Shown: one piece after another, positions 51,153-60,400 of the stretch
Numbering within the stretch: position 1 is the first letter of the stretch
Layout of the letters: each line of letters starts with the position of its first letter
Assembly (NCBI RefSeq): GCF_003206695.1
Contig: NZ_PZJN01000006.1
Coordinates: forward strand, 442,850 to 506,849
DNA length: 64,000 nucleotides
Reading direction: 5' to 3'
Source of the DNA: Salinicola halophyticus
GTDB lineage: Bacteria; Pseudomonadota; Gammaproteobacteria; Pseudomonadales; Halomonadaceae
Position numbers and translations under genes: made by a program
Notes under the pieces: generated by a model
The model's database searches: none
What the model was told of the DNA's origin: nothing
Seen by the model: only the letters and a program-made list of their open reading frames with translations

Positions 51153-51216
51153 AACCGTGTCCGACACGCGTCCAATCCACCGGCGGTGATACCGCCGGTG
51201 CTGCAAGGAGAAAACC

Positions 51217-52074
51217 ATGTCGATGAGCGAACAGCTGGAGCTGGTCTCGGCCACCAAGAGTTTCGGTGGCTGGGTCAAGCGCTACAAGCATTACTCCCGG
51301 GCGCTGGATTGCGACATGATCTTCGCGATCTATCTGCCGCCCCAGGCTGAGGAGGATCGCGTGCCGCTGATGTGGTGGCTGTCGGGTCTGACCTGCACCG
51401 ACGAGAATTTCATGCAGAAGGCCGGGGCGCTCGAGACCGCGGCCGAGCTGGGTATCGCGATCATCTGCCCGGACACCAGCCCGCGCGGACTGGACCTGCC
51501 CGGTGAGCACGACAGCTATGATTTCGGTTCCGGCGCGGGTTTCTACCTCAACGCCAAGCGCGAACCGTGGTCGAAGCATTATCGGATGTACGACTATGTC
51601 ACCGAGGAACTCCCCTCGGTAGTGCGGCTGCACTTTCCGGTCAACGGTCGTGAATCGATCAGCGGTCACTCCATGGGTGGCCACGGTGCGCTGGTGCTGG
51701 CGTTGCGTCAGCCGGGGCGTTACGCCGCGGTATCGGCGTTCGCGCCGATCGTCAACCCGACCCAGGTGCCGTGGGGCCAGAAGGCGTTCGAGAACTATCT
51801 GGGCGAGGATATCGGCCTGCGCACTCAGTACGACGCCTGCGAACTGGTCGCCAAGGGGTCGTCGCGTCAGCCACTGTTCATCGACCAGGGCGAGGCTGAC
51901 AACTTCCTCGAAGAACAGCTCAAGCCCGAGCGGCTGGAAGCGGTTTGCGAAGAGCACGATCATCCGCTGACCCTGCGCCGCCATCCCGGCTACGACCATA
52001 GCTATTTCTTCGTCGCCAGCTTCATCGACGAGCACCTGCGTTATCACGCTGAAAGGCTGCACGCCAAGCGCTGA
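51217..52074 (+). CDS. fghA: S-formylglutathione hydrolase
   Basis: The 285-residue esterase D-type alpha/beta hydrolase releases formate and glutathione. The catalytic triad is S152 in SGHSMGGHG, D228 and H261 (YDHSYFF). AAGGAG precedes the start. It works directly after FrmA; a formate dehydrogenase is not in the window. Confidence 0.95.
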   Translation: MSMSEQLELVSATKSFGGWVKRYKHYSRALDCDMIFAIYLPPQAEEDRVPLMWWLSGLTCTDENFMQKAGALETAAELGIAIICPDTSPRGLDLPGEHDSYDFGSGAGFYLNAKREPWSKHYRMYDYVTEELPSVVRLHFPVNGRESISGHSMGGHGALVLALRQPGRYAAVSAFAPIVNPTQVPWGQKAFENYLGEDIGLRTQYDACELVAKGSSRQPLFIDQGEADNFLEEQLKPERLEAVCEEHDHPLTLRRHPGYDHSYFFVASFIDEHLRYHAERLHAKR

Positions 52075-52107
52075 GAACGCATCTGACGCGATAGGTCCGA
52101 TGACGTT

Positions 52108-52148
52108 GACTCGCCTGAGTCCACACTTTCAGGCGAGTCGTCTTTCTT
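52108..52148 (+). terminator. Terminator of the frmA-fghA operon
   Basis: A perfect 11-bp stem (GACTCGCCTGA and its complement) with a 10-base loop is followed by GTCTTTCTT. Confidence 0.85.
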
Positions 52149-52413
52149 CCCCATGGAGTCGGCGACCGGTAATGCCCGGTGAGGCCGTTATCCGCCTATC
52201 TCTACTCTGTCTCTCCTGTCTCTCCCGCTTATCCGCTCCACCTGTCTGTTCTGCTTATCCGTTTCTCCCATCCATTCCTTCAATCTATGCTTGCTATCGA
52301 TCGCCGATGGCGGTTGATGCATAGCATCCGTCGCTTACGGTCAAATCATTGCGTCTTAACTCGTCAGAGTAGAGGAGGAGTTCCATTCGATAACAAATCA
52401 AGGGAGACGCTTC
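52149..52413. other. Gene-free leader of the betaine-type binding-protein gene
   Basis: No gene is visible. A pyrimidine-rich tract (about 52190-52280) repeats CTGTCTCTCC/CTTATCCG-like words. It resembles an eroded array and may carry the promoter further downstream. AGGGAG lies before ATG 52414. Confidence 0.4.
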
Positions 52414-53355
52414 ATGAGTCATTCGAACATAAAACGCCACGTCCTCACCGCGGCGTTGCCGCTGACTCTCTTCGCTGCAGGCTCGGCGCAGGCCGATCTC
52501 GATACCGTGCGCTTCGGTGTGCCGCCGTGGCCGGGCGTGACGGTGAAGTCGGAAGTGGCAACGCAGATTCTCGAGGCCATGGGCTACCAGACCCAGCAGA
52601 ACGAGCTGGCCGTCGGCGTCATTCTCAACGGGCTGGCCAACGACGACCTGGATGTTTATCTGGGCGGCTGGTATCCGATCGAGCAGGAGATGATCGATCC
52701 GCTGGTCGCCGACGGCAAGGTCGACAAGGTCGCCAAGAACATCAGCAACGCCAACTCGGGGCTGGTCGTTCCGGAATACGTTCATGAAGCGGGCGTCGAC
52801 AGCGTCGCCGATCTCGACCGTTACAAGGATCGTTTCGACGGCGAGATCCAGGGCATCGAAGCGGGTACCGGCATCAATGACGCCATTCTCGGCGCGATCG
52901 ACAAGGATGCGGCGGGGCTGGGCGACTGGCAGCTGCGGGAAAGTTCAACGGCCGCCATGCTGGCCTATGCCGATCAGAAAATCAGCGACAAGCAGTGGGT
53001 GACGTTCGTCGGCTGGGAACCGCACTGGATGAACGTCAGCTACGATCTTTACTATCTGAAGGATTCCGACGACAGCGGCACGGCGGATATTCTCAGCACG
53101 GTCTGGACCGTGGTCCCGTCTAGCCTCGAGGCGGAGGATGCCAATCTCTATCGTTTCCTCTCCCAATATCAGGTCGATATCGAGGCTCAGAACGACTGGG
53201 TCTACCAGTACAGTCATGAAGAGCGATCCGCCGACGAGGTCGCCAGCGAGTGGATTCGCGATCACTACGATATCGTGGCCCAGTGGCTGGACGGGGTGAC
53301 GACAAAGGATGGCAAACCGGCCATCGATGCCGTCAAGGCGCAGCTGGATAGCTAA
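52414..53355 (+). CDS. Glycine betaine/choline-type ABC substrate-binding protein (ProX/OpuAC-like)
   Basis: The 313-residue periplasmic protein has a Sec signal (cleavage at about 27, AQA/DLD). It has tryptophan-rich ligand segments (PPWPGVT, GGWYP and GWEPHW) of the kind that cage quaternary ammonium groups. Betaine uptake is central to osmoprotection in halophiles. No ATPase or permease gene is adjacent, so it must work with a transporter encoded elsewhere or serve as an accessory receptor. Confidence 0.85.
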   Translation: MSHSNIKRHVLTAALPLTLFAAGSAQADLDTVRFGVPPWPGVTVKSEVATQILEAMGYQTQQNELAVGVILNGLANDDLDVYLGGWYPIEQEMIDPLVADGKVDKVAKNISNANSGLVVPEYVHEAGVDSVADLDRYKDRFDGEIQGIEAGTGINDAILGAIDKDAAGLGDWQLRESSTAAMLAYADQKISDKQWVTFVGWEPHWMNVSYDLYYLKDSDDSGTADILSTVWTVVPSSLEAEDANLYRFLSQYQVDIEAQNDWVYQYSHEERSADEVASEWIRDHYDIVAQWLDGVTTKDGKPAIDAVKAQLDS

Positions 53356-53404
53356 TGACGGATGAATAGTCGAAGGCGGGCTGAAAGTTGAACCCGACCC
53401 GCAT

Positions 53405-54229
53405 CTACGCTTCGCTGCCGAGCCGTCGTGCCAGCGCCTGGCAGAAATCCTGCCAGGCGGTCTGCATTGCCGGCAGTTCGGCGTGGCCATGCAGCGCGCC
53501 GTGTACCATGCCGGGCGCACGGCGGTAACCGACCGCAGCCCCCGCCTCTCGCCAGGCCAGAACGGCGCGCTCCAGCGGGAGGGTCAGCGGGTCGCGCTCG
53601 GCGGATAGCGCCTCGATGGCCAGGGTCGGAGGCCGCTCGGCTGGCACGTCTGGCAGGTGCGGTGTGGTCATCGTCCACAGCGACAGGACATCGGCGCGTG
53701 ACAGCAGTGGCGCATCCTCACCCAGATTATCGAGCGTCGGCGTCCCCACCACCGGATAGATCAGGCCGAGCAGTCCTTTCCACTCGCTGGTATGGGCGAC
53801 ATCGATCGCCAGCCGTCCGCCGGCGCTGTCGCCAATCACCGCCACGGGCACCAGCGATTCGACCACGCTGCGGCAATCCGCCAGCGCCTCGATGTAGTTC
53901 GCTTCGGGCAGCAGCCGATAGTCGACGCTCACCACCTCGCGCCGCAGGCGTTCGGCCAGATCTGCGGTAATGCCGTGATGGCTATTCACCGAGCCCAGAT
54001 TCCAGCCGCCACCGTGCAGGAAGACCACGCTACCCTCGGCGCGGCTAACCGGGAGGAAGCGTCGTACAGCGACACCGGCCAGACGCTCGTCGACGACCTG
54101 CATACCGGCCGGATCGGCGACTCGACGCCGTGCATGCAGCGCCTCGTACGCCTGACGTCTTGCCGACAGCGATTCATCGCCACTTTTGTCGGCCGGGCTG
54201 AATTCCCGGATGAAGTCTTCGATAGGCAT
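53405..54229 (-). CDS. Alpha/beta hydrolase (hormone-sensitive-lipase type)
   Basis: The 274-residue enzyme has the HSL oxyanion motif HGGGW (72-76), nucleophile S135 in GDSAG, and probable D213 and H243. The natural ester substrate is unknown. ATG 54229 with AAGGA upstream is chosen; a longer in-frame start at 54373 would translate the 13-bp tandem array and is unlikely. It faces mtgA across that array. Confidence 0.85.
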   Translation of the reverse strand: MPIEDFIREFSPADKSGDESLSARRQAYEALHARRRVADPAGMQVVDERLAGVAVRRFLPVSRAEGSVVFLHGGGWNLGSVNSHHGITADLAERLRREVVSVDYRLLPEANYIEALADCRSVVESLVPVAVIGDSAGGRLAIDVAHTSEWKGLLGLIYPVVGTPTLDNLGEDAPLLSRADVLSLWTMTTPHLPDVPAERPPTLAIEALSAERDPLTLPLERAVLAWREAGAAVGYRRAPGMVHGALHGHAELPAMQTAWQDFCQALARRLGSEA

Positions 54230-54251
54230 GGAGCTTTCCTTGTCGATGTAT

Positions 54252-54353
54252 CTTGGAGATAGACCTTTGAGATGGACCTGGCTATGGACCTTGGAAATGG
54301 ACCTGGGAAAGGGTCCCGGGAAAGGGTCCCGGGAAATGGGCTTTAGAAAGGCC
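54252..54353. repeat. Eight 13-bp tandem repeats between divergent hydrolase and mtgA genes
   Basis: Units of the type CTTGGAAATGGAC / CCGGGAAAGGGTC begin at 54252, 54265, 54278, 54290, 54303, 54316, 54329 and 54342; one unit is 12 bp. The array begins 22 bp before the hydrolase start and lies about 100 bp before mtgA. Confidence 0.9.
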
Positions 54354-54452
54354 TTGGCGACAGTCTCTCCCACCGCGCTCCGCCGATAGGCCCAATCCCG
54401 TCATGCCCTTGTTATACTAGCCCCCCGTTCTCTCGACCATGAGCTCTCGTCC

Positions 54453-55160
54453 ATGCCTTCCGGTTGGCTGCGCACGTCCCTACGCTACTTGCTGATCGCC
54501 ATGGGCGCTTTCGTGGGGTTATCAATACTCCTGGTGCTGGTATTTCGCTTCGTGCCGGTATTCGGCTCGATGGTGATGCTCGAGCGCAAAGTCAGCTCAT
54601 GGTTTGACGGCGACAATCTGGCCATCGAACAGCAGTGGGAGCCGTGGTCCAGACTTTCCGACAATGCCAAGGTGGCGGTGATGGCGGGGGAGGATCAGCG
54701 CTTCCCGGATCATTGGGGCTTCGATGTGTCGCAGATCAAGCGCTCGATCACGAGCTGGTCGGACGGTGGCGACTTGCGTGGCGCCAGCACCCTGAGCCAG
54801 CAGACCGCCCGGAATCTCTTTCTGTGGACGGGGCGCAGCTGGATTCGCAAGGGGTTGGAAGCGTGGTTCACGCTGCTGCTCGAAGCGCTATGGCCGAAGC
54901 AGCGCATTCTCGAGGTCTATCTCAACATCGCCGAGTGGGATACGGGCGTGTTCGGGCTGGAGGCCGCTGCGCAGCACTATTTCGGCACCTCTGCCGCCAA
55001 TCTCAGCGTCTCCCAGGCCAGCCGGCTCGCGGCGATACTGCCCAACCCGCGGGGCTGGAGCGCTTCTCGGCCTTCCGCGCACGTCCAGCAGCGGTCGGCA
55101 TGGATCCAGCGTCAGATGCGCAATCTCGGCGGTACCGATTTTCTTCAGCGGCTCGACTGA
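54453..55160 (+). CDS. mtgA: Monofunctional peptidoglycan transglycosylase
   Basis: The 235-residue GT51 enzyme polymerises lipid II glycan chains at the inner membrane. It has one transmembrane helix (about 11-33), the EDQRFPDHWG motif with catalytic E80, and GASTLSQQTARNLFLW (110-125). It lacks a transpeptidase domain. A TATACT -10-like hexamer lies at 54413. Confidence 0.94.
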   Translation: MPSGWLRTSLRYLLIAMGAFVGLSILLVLVFRFVPVFGSMVMLERKVSSWFDGDNLAIEQQWEPWSRLSDNAKVAVMAGEDQRFPDHWGFDVSQIKRSITSWSDGGDLRGASTLSQQTARNLFLWTGRSWIRKGLEAWFTLLLEALWPKQRILEVYLNIAEWDTGVFGLEAAAQHYFGTSAANLSVSQASRLAAILPNPRGWSASRPSAHVQQRSAWIQRQMRNLGGTDFLQRLD

Positions 55161-55174
55161 TTCCATCGGCTGGC

Positions 55175-55876
55175 TCAATCATCTGCCCGGTCGGCCAGCA
55201 CCGCGTCGCGTTTCTCCAGCAGGTGGCGCTCCATGAGGGCGCCGAGCACAGATCCATCACGCGCTTCCAGCGCGGCCATCATCTCGCGGTGTTCTTCCAC
55301 CGCTCTGCGCCATTTGGCTTCCGAGCGATTGGAGGAGAGTCGCAGCGGGTGAAGGCGCCGATTGAGCGATAGATAGGTCTGGCGCAGGGCCTCGTTACGG
55401 GCGGCGCGATTGATCAGATCGTGAATGCGCTGGTTGGCACGGTAATATGCAGGCAGGTCGTGGCGCTGCCAGTATCCCAGCATCGTCTCGTGGGCATCGC
55501 GAACGTCGGCCAGCTCCTCCTCGGTGATGCGCAAGCATGCCAGCTCGCCCGAAAAACGCTCCAGCGCGCTCATCAACTCGAAGGTGTCGTGAATTTCCTG
55601 GTGCGTCATGCGGGTCACGAAGGTGCCGTAGTTGGGCGAGATCGTCACCAGTTTCTCGGCCGCCAGCACACGCAGCGCCTCTCTGAGTGGCGTGCGCGAC
55701 ACCGCCAGCCGATCGGCCAGCTCGCGCTCGTTGATGCGCTCGCCGGGTTTGAGATCACCTTCGGTAATCAGATCGTGCAGCCGCTCCACGATCTTGTCGT
55801 GAAGCGCAGCGCGCTGAATGCGCATCGGACGCACTGCCGTCTCGAGCGTGGTGTCATCGTCATTGAATGTCTGCAT
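55175..55876 (-). CDS. GntR-family regulator (FCD subfamily)
   Basis: The 233-residue regulator has a winged helix (about 22-90, RLAVSRTPLREALRVLAAEKLV) and an FCD effector domain. It is divergent from the aminotransferase/FAD-dehydrogenase operon, which it probably represses. A palindrome TGCATGCA (55872-55879) covers its own start codon, and three ACCANTTGGGTG elements lie on the aminotransferase side. Confidence 0.87.
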   Translation of the reverse strand: MQTFNDDDTTLETAVRPMRIQRAALHDKIVERLHDLITEGDLKPGERINERELADRLAVSRTPLREALRVLAAEKLVTISPNYGTFVTRMTHQEIHDTFELMSALERFSGELACLRITEEELADVRDAHETMLGYWQRHDLPAYYRANQRIHDLINRAARNEALRQTYLSLNRRLHPLRLSSNRSEAKWRRAVEEHREMMAALEARDGSVLGALMERHLLEKRDAVLADRADD

Positions 55877-56055
55877 GCATTGAACCCTGATCGGTCTTCT
55901 CTACTTTCTATCGCAAGCGTTCGGCCCTGACTACTGCTCCATCGCAATCCATCGGCAGGAACTGGCGCCAGCGCCCTGTCGTATGACGGCCTTCGACCTA
56001 TGTCGAGGTTTGTCGGCGGGCAATTATTCGGCATATTGCGTAATGAATGCAAAAA

Positions 56056-56101
56056 ACCATTTGGGTGACAAACCACTTGGGTGACAGAAACCACTTGGGT
56101 G
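56056..56101. promoter_or_regulatory. Three ACCANTTGGGTG elements upstream of the aminotransferase
   Basis: The 12-mer ACCA(T/C)TTGGGTG recurs at 56056, 56072 and 56090, spaced 16 and 18 bp, just before the operon. It is either a triplicated operator or another short tandem array. Confidence 0.6.
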
Positions 56102-56148
56102 CTAAAACAACGTGAGGCGGCTCCCGCTTCACTCCTGGAGATGCCGCC

Positions 56149-57420
56149 ATGCTCAATCTCGACCAACACCCCTCGGGCCGCCATTTTCTGCAGATACCCG
56201 GGCCGTCGCCGGTGCCGGATCGCATTCTTCGGGCGATGAGCCTGCCGACCATCGATCACCGCGGCCCCGAGTTCAGTGAGTTGGGTCTGAAGGTCATCGG
56301 TGGCATTCAGAAAATCTTCAAGACCGAACATCCGGTCATCATCTATCCCGCATCGGGCACCGGCGCCTGGGAAGCGGCGCTTTCCAATACCTTGAGTCCG
56401 GGGGACGCGGTATTGATGTTCGAGACCGGCCACTTCGCCTCGCTGTGGAAGCAGATGGCGCTGCGCCTCGGACTCGAGCCGGAATTCCTATCATTGCCGG
56501 CGTCGCAGAGCTGGCGCTACGGAGTGCAGCCGCAGCTCATCGAAGAGCGATTGCGCGAGGATCGCGAGCATCGGATCAAGGCGGTGTGCGTCGTGCACAA
56601 CGAGACATCCACCGGCGTCACCAGCGACATCGCCGCCGTCCGCCGGGCCATCGATGCCGCCGGTCATCCGGCGCTGCTGGTGGTCGATACCATTTCGGGG
56701 CTGGCCAGTGCCGACTATCGCCACGACGAGTGGGGCGTCGATGTCACCGTTTCCGGCTCGCAGAAGGGGTTGATGCTGCCGCCGGGTATCAGCTTCAACG
56801 CGCTATCGCCCAAGGCGATCGAAGCCAGCCAGCGCTCCCTCATGCCCAAGAGCTTCTGGGCGTGGGACGAGATTCTCGCCGGCAACACCAACGGCTACTG
56901 GCCCTACACGCCGAGCACCAATCTGCTCTACGGTCTCAACGAGGCGCTGGACATGCTGCTGGAGGAGGGGCTGGACCAGGTCTTCGCCCGCCACGAGCGG
57001 TGGGGCGAGGGCGTCCGGCGCGCGGTCAATGCCTGGGGGTTGGAAATCCAGTGCCAGGAGCCCGCGCTCTACTCGCCGGTGCTGACGGGCGTGGTGATGC
57101 CGGAAGAGATCGACGCCGACGAGGTTCGTCGGACCATCTACGACCGGTTCGATCTGTCACTGGGGACGGGACTCGGCAAGGCCAAGGGGAAGATGTTCCG
57201 CATCGGCCATCTCGGCGACTGCAACGACCTGACCCTGATCGCCACTCTTGGCGGTTGCGAAGCCGGGCTCAAGCTCTGTGGCGTCGAGCTGTTCGGCAGC
57301 GGCGTACAGGCCGCGCTGGATTTCTTCGCCGACAATCCGGCGCCCGGCACGCCGGCGGCGCGCAAACTGGCGACGGCTGAATCGAAGGGTCACTCACAGG
57401 CCGGTGCCGTCCGCGCCTGA
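56149..57420 (+). CDS. Serine-glyoxylate-type aminotransferase (class V, PLP)
   Basis: The 423-residue class V aminotransferase resembles serine-glyoxylate transaminase SgaA and the related BhcA. The PLP lysine is K206 in SGSQKGLMLPPG, and the N-terminal QIPGPSPVP motif is typical. Likely chemistry is glyoxylate plus serine or aspartate giving glycine and a keto acid. Ureidoglycine or alanine specificity cannot be excluded. GGAG precedes ATG 56149. It lies 12 bp before the FAD/Fe-S gene, so the two form an operon. Confidence 0.87.
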   Translation: MLNLDQHPSGRHFLQIPGPSPVPDRILRAMSLPTIDHRGPEFSELGLKVIGGIQKIFKTEHPVIIYPASGTGAWEAALSNTLSPGDAVLMFETGHFASLWKQMALRLGLEPEFLSLPASQSWRYGVQPQLIEERLREDREHRIKAVCVVHNETSTGVTSDIAAVRRAIDAAGHPALLVVDTISGLASADYRHDEWGVDVTVSGSQKGLMLPPGISFNALSPKAIEASQRSLMPKSFWAWDEILAGNTNGYWPYTPSTNLLYGLNEALDMLLEEGLDQVFARHERWGEGVRRAVNAWGLEIQCQEPALYSPVLTGVVMPEEIDADEVRRTIYDRFDLSLGTGLGKAKGKMFRIGHLGDCNDLTLIATLGGCEAGLKLCGVELFGSGVQAALDFFADNPAPGTPAARKLATAESKGHSQAGAVRA

Positions 57421-57432
57421 CAGGAGATCGCC

Positions 57433-60400
57433 ATGAGCGTGATGCCGAAAAGTCCGGTCGTGAGGCGGCCCAGACAAGCTGCCATGAGTGAGTTCGAGAG
57501 CCGGCTGCGTCGTGAGATCCAGGGCGAGGTGGCGTTCGACGCCGGATCGCGGGGACGCTATGCCACCGACGCCTCGATCTATCAGATCATGCCGCTGGGC
57601 GTGGTGGTGCCGAGAGACCAGCAGGACCTGACCCTCGCTCTGGATATCGCCCGGGACTTCGGCGCGCCGGTGCTGCCGCGAGGCGGTGGCACCAGTCAGT
57701 GCGGACAGACGGTCAACGAAGCGCTGGTGATCGACACCAGTCGCTGGTTGACCGGCATCGGCGAGCTCGACGTCGAGGCACGCACCGTCACGGTCGAGCC
57801 CGGCGTGGTGCTCGACCATCTCAACGCCTGGCTCAAGCCCTACGGGCTGTGGTTCCCGGTGGATGTTTCCACCTCGGCGCAGTGCACGCTCGGCGGGATG
57901 GCCGGCAACAACTCCTGCGGTTCGCGCTCGATCCGCTACGGCAACATGGTTCACAACGTGCTGGGCCTCGAGGCGACGCTGGCGGATGGCCGCGAGACGG
58001 TTTTCGGCCGCTTCGACGAGATCGCGCCCGGCTCGGCGCTGGCAGGGCTTGCCGGTTCGGTGTCGGCCATTATCCAGCGCGAGGCTGCGGCGATCCGTGA
58101 GCACTATCCCCAGGTGCTTCGGCGGGTCGGCGGCTACAATCTGGACCTGTTCGATTGCCGCAACCCGATTCCCTACGACGCTGAAAATCGAGCCAATTTC
58201 GCCCATCTGCTGATCGGCTCGGAAGGTACGCTGGCGTTCACCCGCCGGCTGACGCTCAAGCTGTCGCCGCTACCGGTGCACAAGGTGCTCGGCGTGGTCA
58301 ATTTCCCGACCTTCTACCAGGCGATGGACATGACCCAGCACATCGTCGAGCTGGGCCCCGCCGCGGTGGAACTGGTCGATCGCACCATGATCGAGCTGGC
58401 GCTGGAGAATCCGGCCTTCCGACCGACGGTGGAGAAGTCGTTGATCGGTCGTCCTGATGCGCTGTTGCTGGTGGAGTTCGCCGGTGAGGATCAGGAATCG
58501 CAGCGCCGTCAGTTGAAAGCGCTCGAGACGCTGATGGGCGATCTGGGGCTGCCGGGTAGCGTGGTCGGGCTGGAATCGGGGAGCGAGCAGTCGGCGCTGT
58601 GGAACGTGCGCAAGGCCGGGCTCAACATCATGATGAGCATGAAGGGCGACGGCAAGCCGGTGTCGTTCATCGAGGACTGCGCCGTGCCGCTCGAGCATCT
58701 GGCCGAATACACCGAGCAGTTGACCGAGGTCTTTCATCGCCACGGCACCGAGGGTACCTGGTACGCCCACGCCAGTGTCGGCACGCTGCACGTACGCCCG
58801 ATTCTCGACATGCGCCGCGGCGGTGCCGCCAAGATGCGCGCCATCGCCGAGGAGGCGTCCGCCCTGGTCCGGCGCTACAAAGGCGCCTACTCGGGAGAGC
58901 ACGGCGACGGCATCTGCCGTGGCGAATGGGTCGCTTGGCAGTTCGGCGCCGAACTCAACGCCGCCTTCGGCGAGATCAAGCGGCTGTTCGATCCGGATAA
59001 TCGCTTCAACCCCAACAAGATCGTCGACACGCCGAAGATGGACGACGCGCGGCTGTTCCGCTTTCCCGCCGACCACCAGATCATTCCTATAGCGACCGAG
59101 CTCGACTGGTCGGCCTGGAATGTGACCCGCGATCCGCTGAGTGGCGCTCTGGGCCAACCCGGTAGCGGCGGCGACCCCGCCCACGGCCTCGCCAAGGCCG
59201 TGGAGATGTGCAACAACAACGGCCACTGTCGCAAGTTCGACGCCGGTACCATGTGCCCCAGCTATCGGATCAGCCGCGACGAGCGACACCTGACGCGGGG
59301 GCGCGCCAATACTCTGCGGCTGGTGCTGGCGGGCAAGATCGGCGATCGGGGGCTGGCCAGCGACGAGGTGAGTGACGCGCTGGATCTGTGCGTCTCCTGC
59401 AAGGGCTGCAAGCGCGACTGTCCGACCGGCGTCGACATGGCCAAGTTCAAGATCGAAGCGCGTGCTGCGCGGGTGAAGGAGCACGGTTTGAGCTGGCGCG
59501 ACAAGCTGGTATCCGAACTGCCGCGCTACGCGCCCTGGATGCGTCATATCGGCAAGTTGGCCGCACGTCTCGAACGCGTTTCCTGGCTGGGCGGGCGTGG
59601 CAAGCGCTGGCTGGGTTTCGCCGAGATGCGTTCGCTTCCGGTTTTCAGCGGAGATTATCTGAGGACGGCTAGCGCTGAGACTCATCACCCGGCAGCAAAC
59701 CCAACGGGTGAGGTGCTGCTGTTCGTCGATACCTTCAACAACTACTTCGAGGCGGACAACGCGCGGGCCGCACGGCGCGTGCTGGAAGCGGCCGGCTATC
59801 GGGTGCATTTCAATGTTCGCGACGGCCAGAGGCCGCTCTGTTGCGGGCGCACCTATCTAGCCGCGGGGCGCGTCGATCGGGCCAAGGAAGAAGCACGCCG
59901 CACCCTCGAGACCCTGATGCCCTATGTCGAACGCGGCGTCAAAATCGTCGGGCTCGAACCCTCGTGTCTGCTCACGCTGCGCGACGAGTTTCTGCACTTT
60001 GGTTTTGGTAAGGAGGGTTTTGGTAAGGAGAGTTTCGGTGAAGACGCCACTCGGCTGGCGGGGGCTTCCATGCTGTTCGAGGAGTTCCTGGTGGCGGAAA
60101 AACAGGCCGGGCGACTGAACCTGGCACTCAAGCCGCTGACGGTTTCTCGAGCCAAGGTTCACGGCCACTGTCATCAGAAGGCGTTCGATGCCTTCACCCC
60201 GGTGATGACCGTACTGAACTGGATCCCCGAGCTCGACGTCGAGGCGATCGTTTCGTCCTGCTGCGGGATGGCCGGGAGTTTCGGTTACGAGGCGGAGCAT
60301 GTCGAGGCATCTCGCCAGATGGCCGAGCTTTCGCTATTGCCGGCGGTGCGCGAGGCCGGGGAAGACGCCTGGATCGTGGCCGACGGCACCAGCTGCCGTC

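Noticed and set aside
54230-54373. Longer hydrolase start at 54373
   Set aside because: It would translate the 13-bp array; ATG 54229 has a good AAGGA site and matches the start of the family fold.
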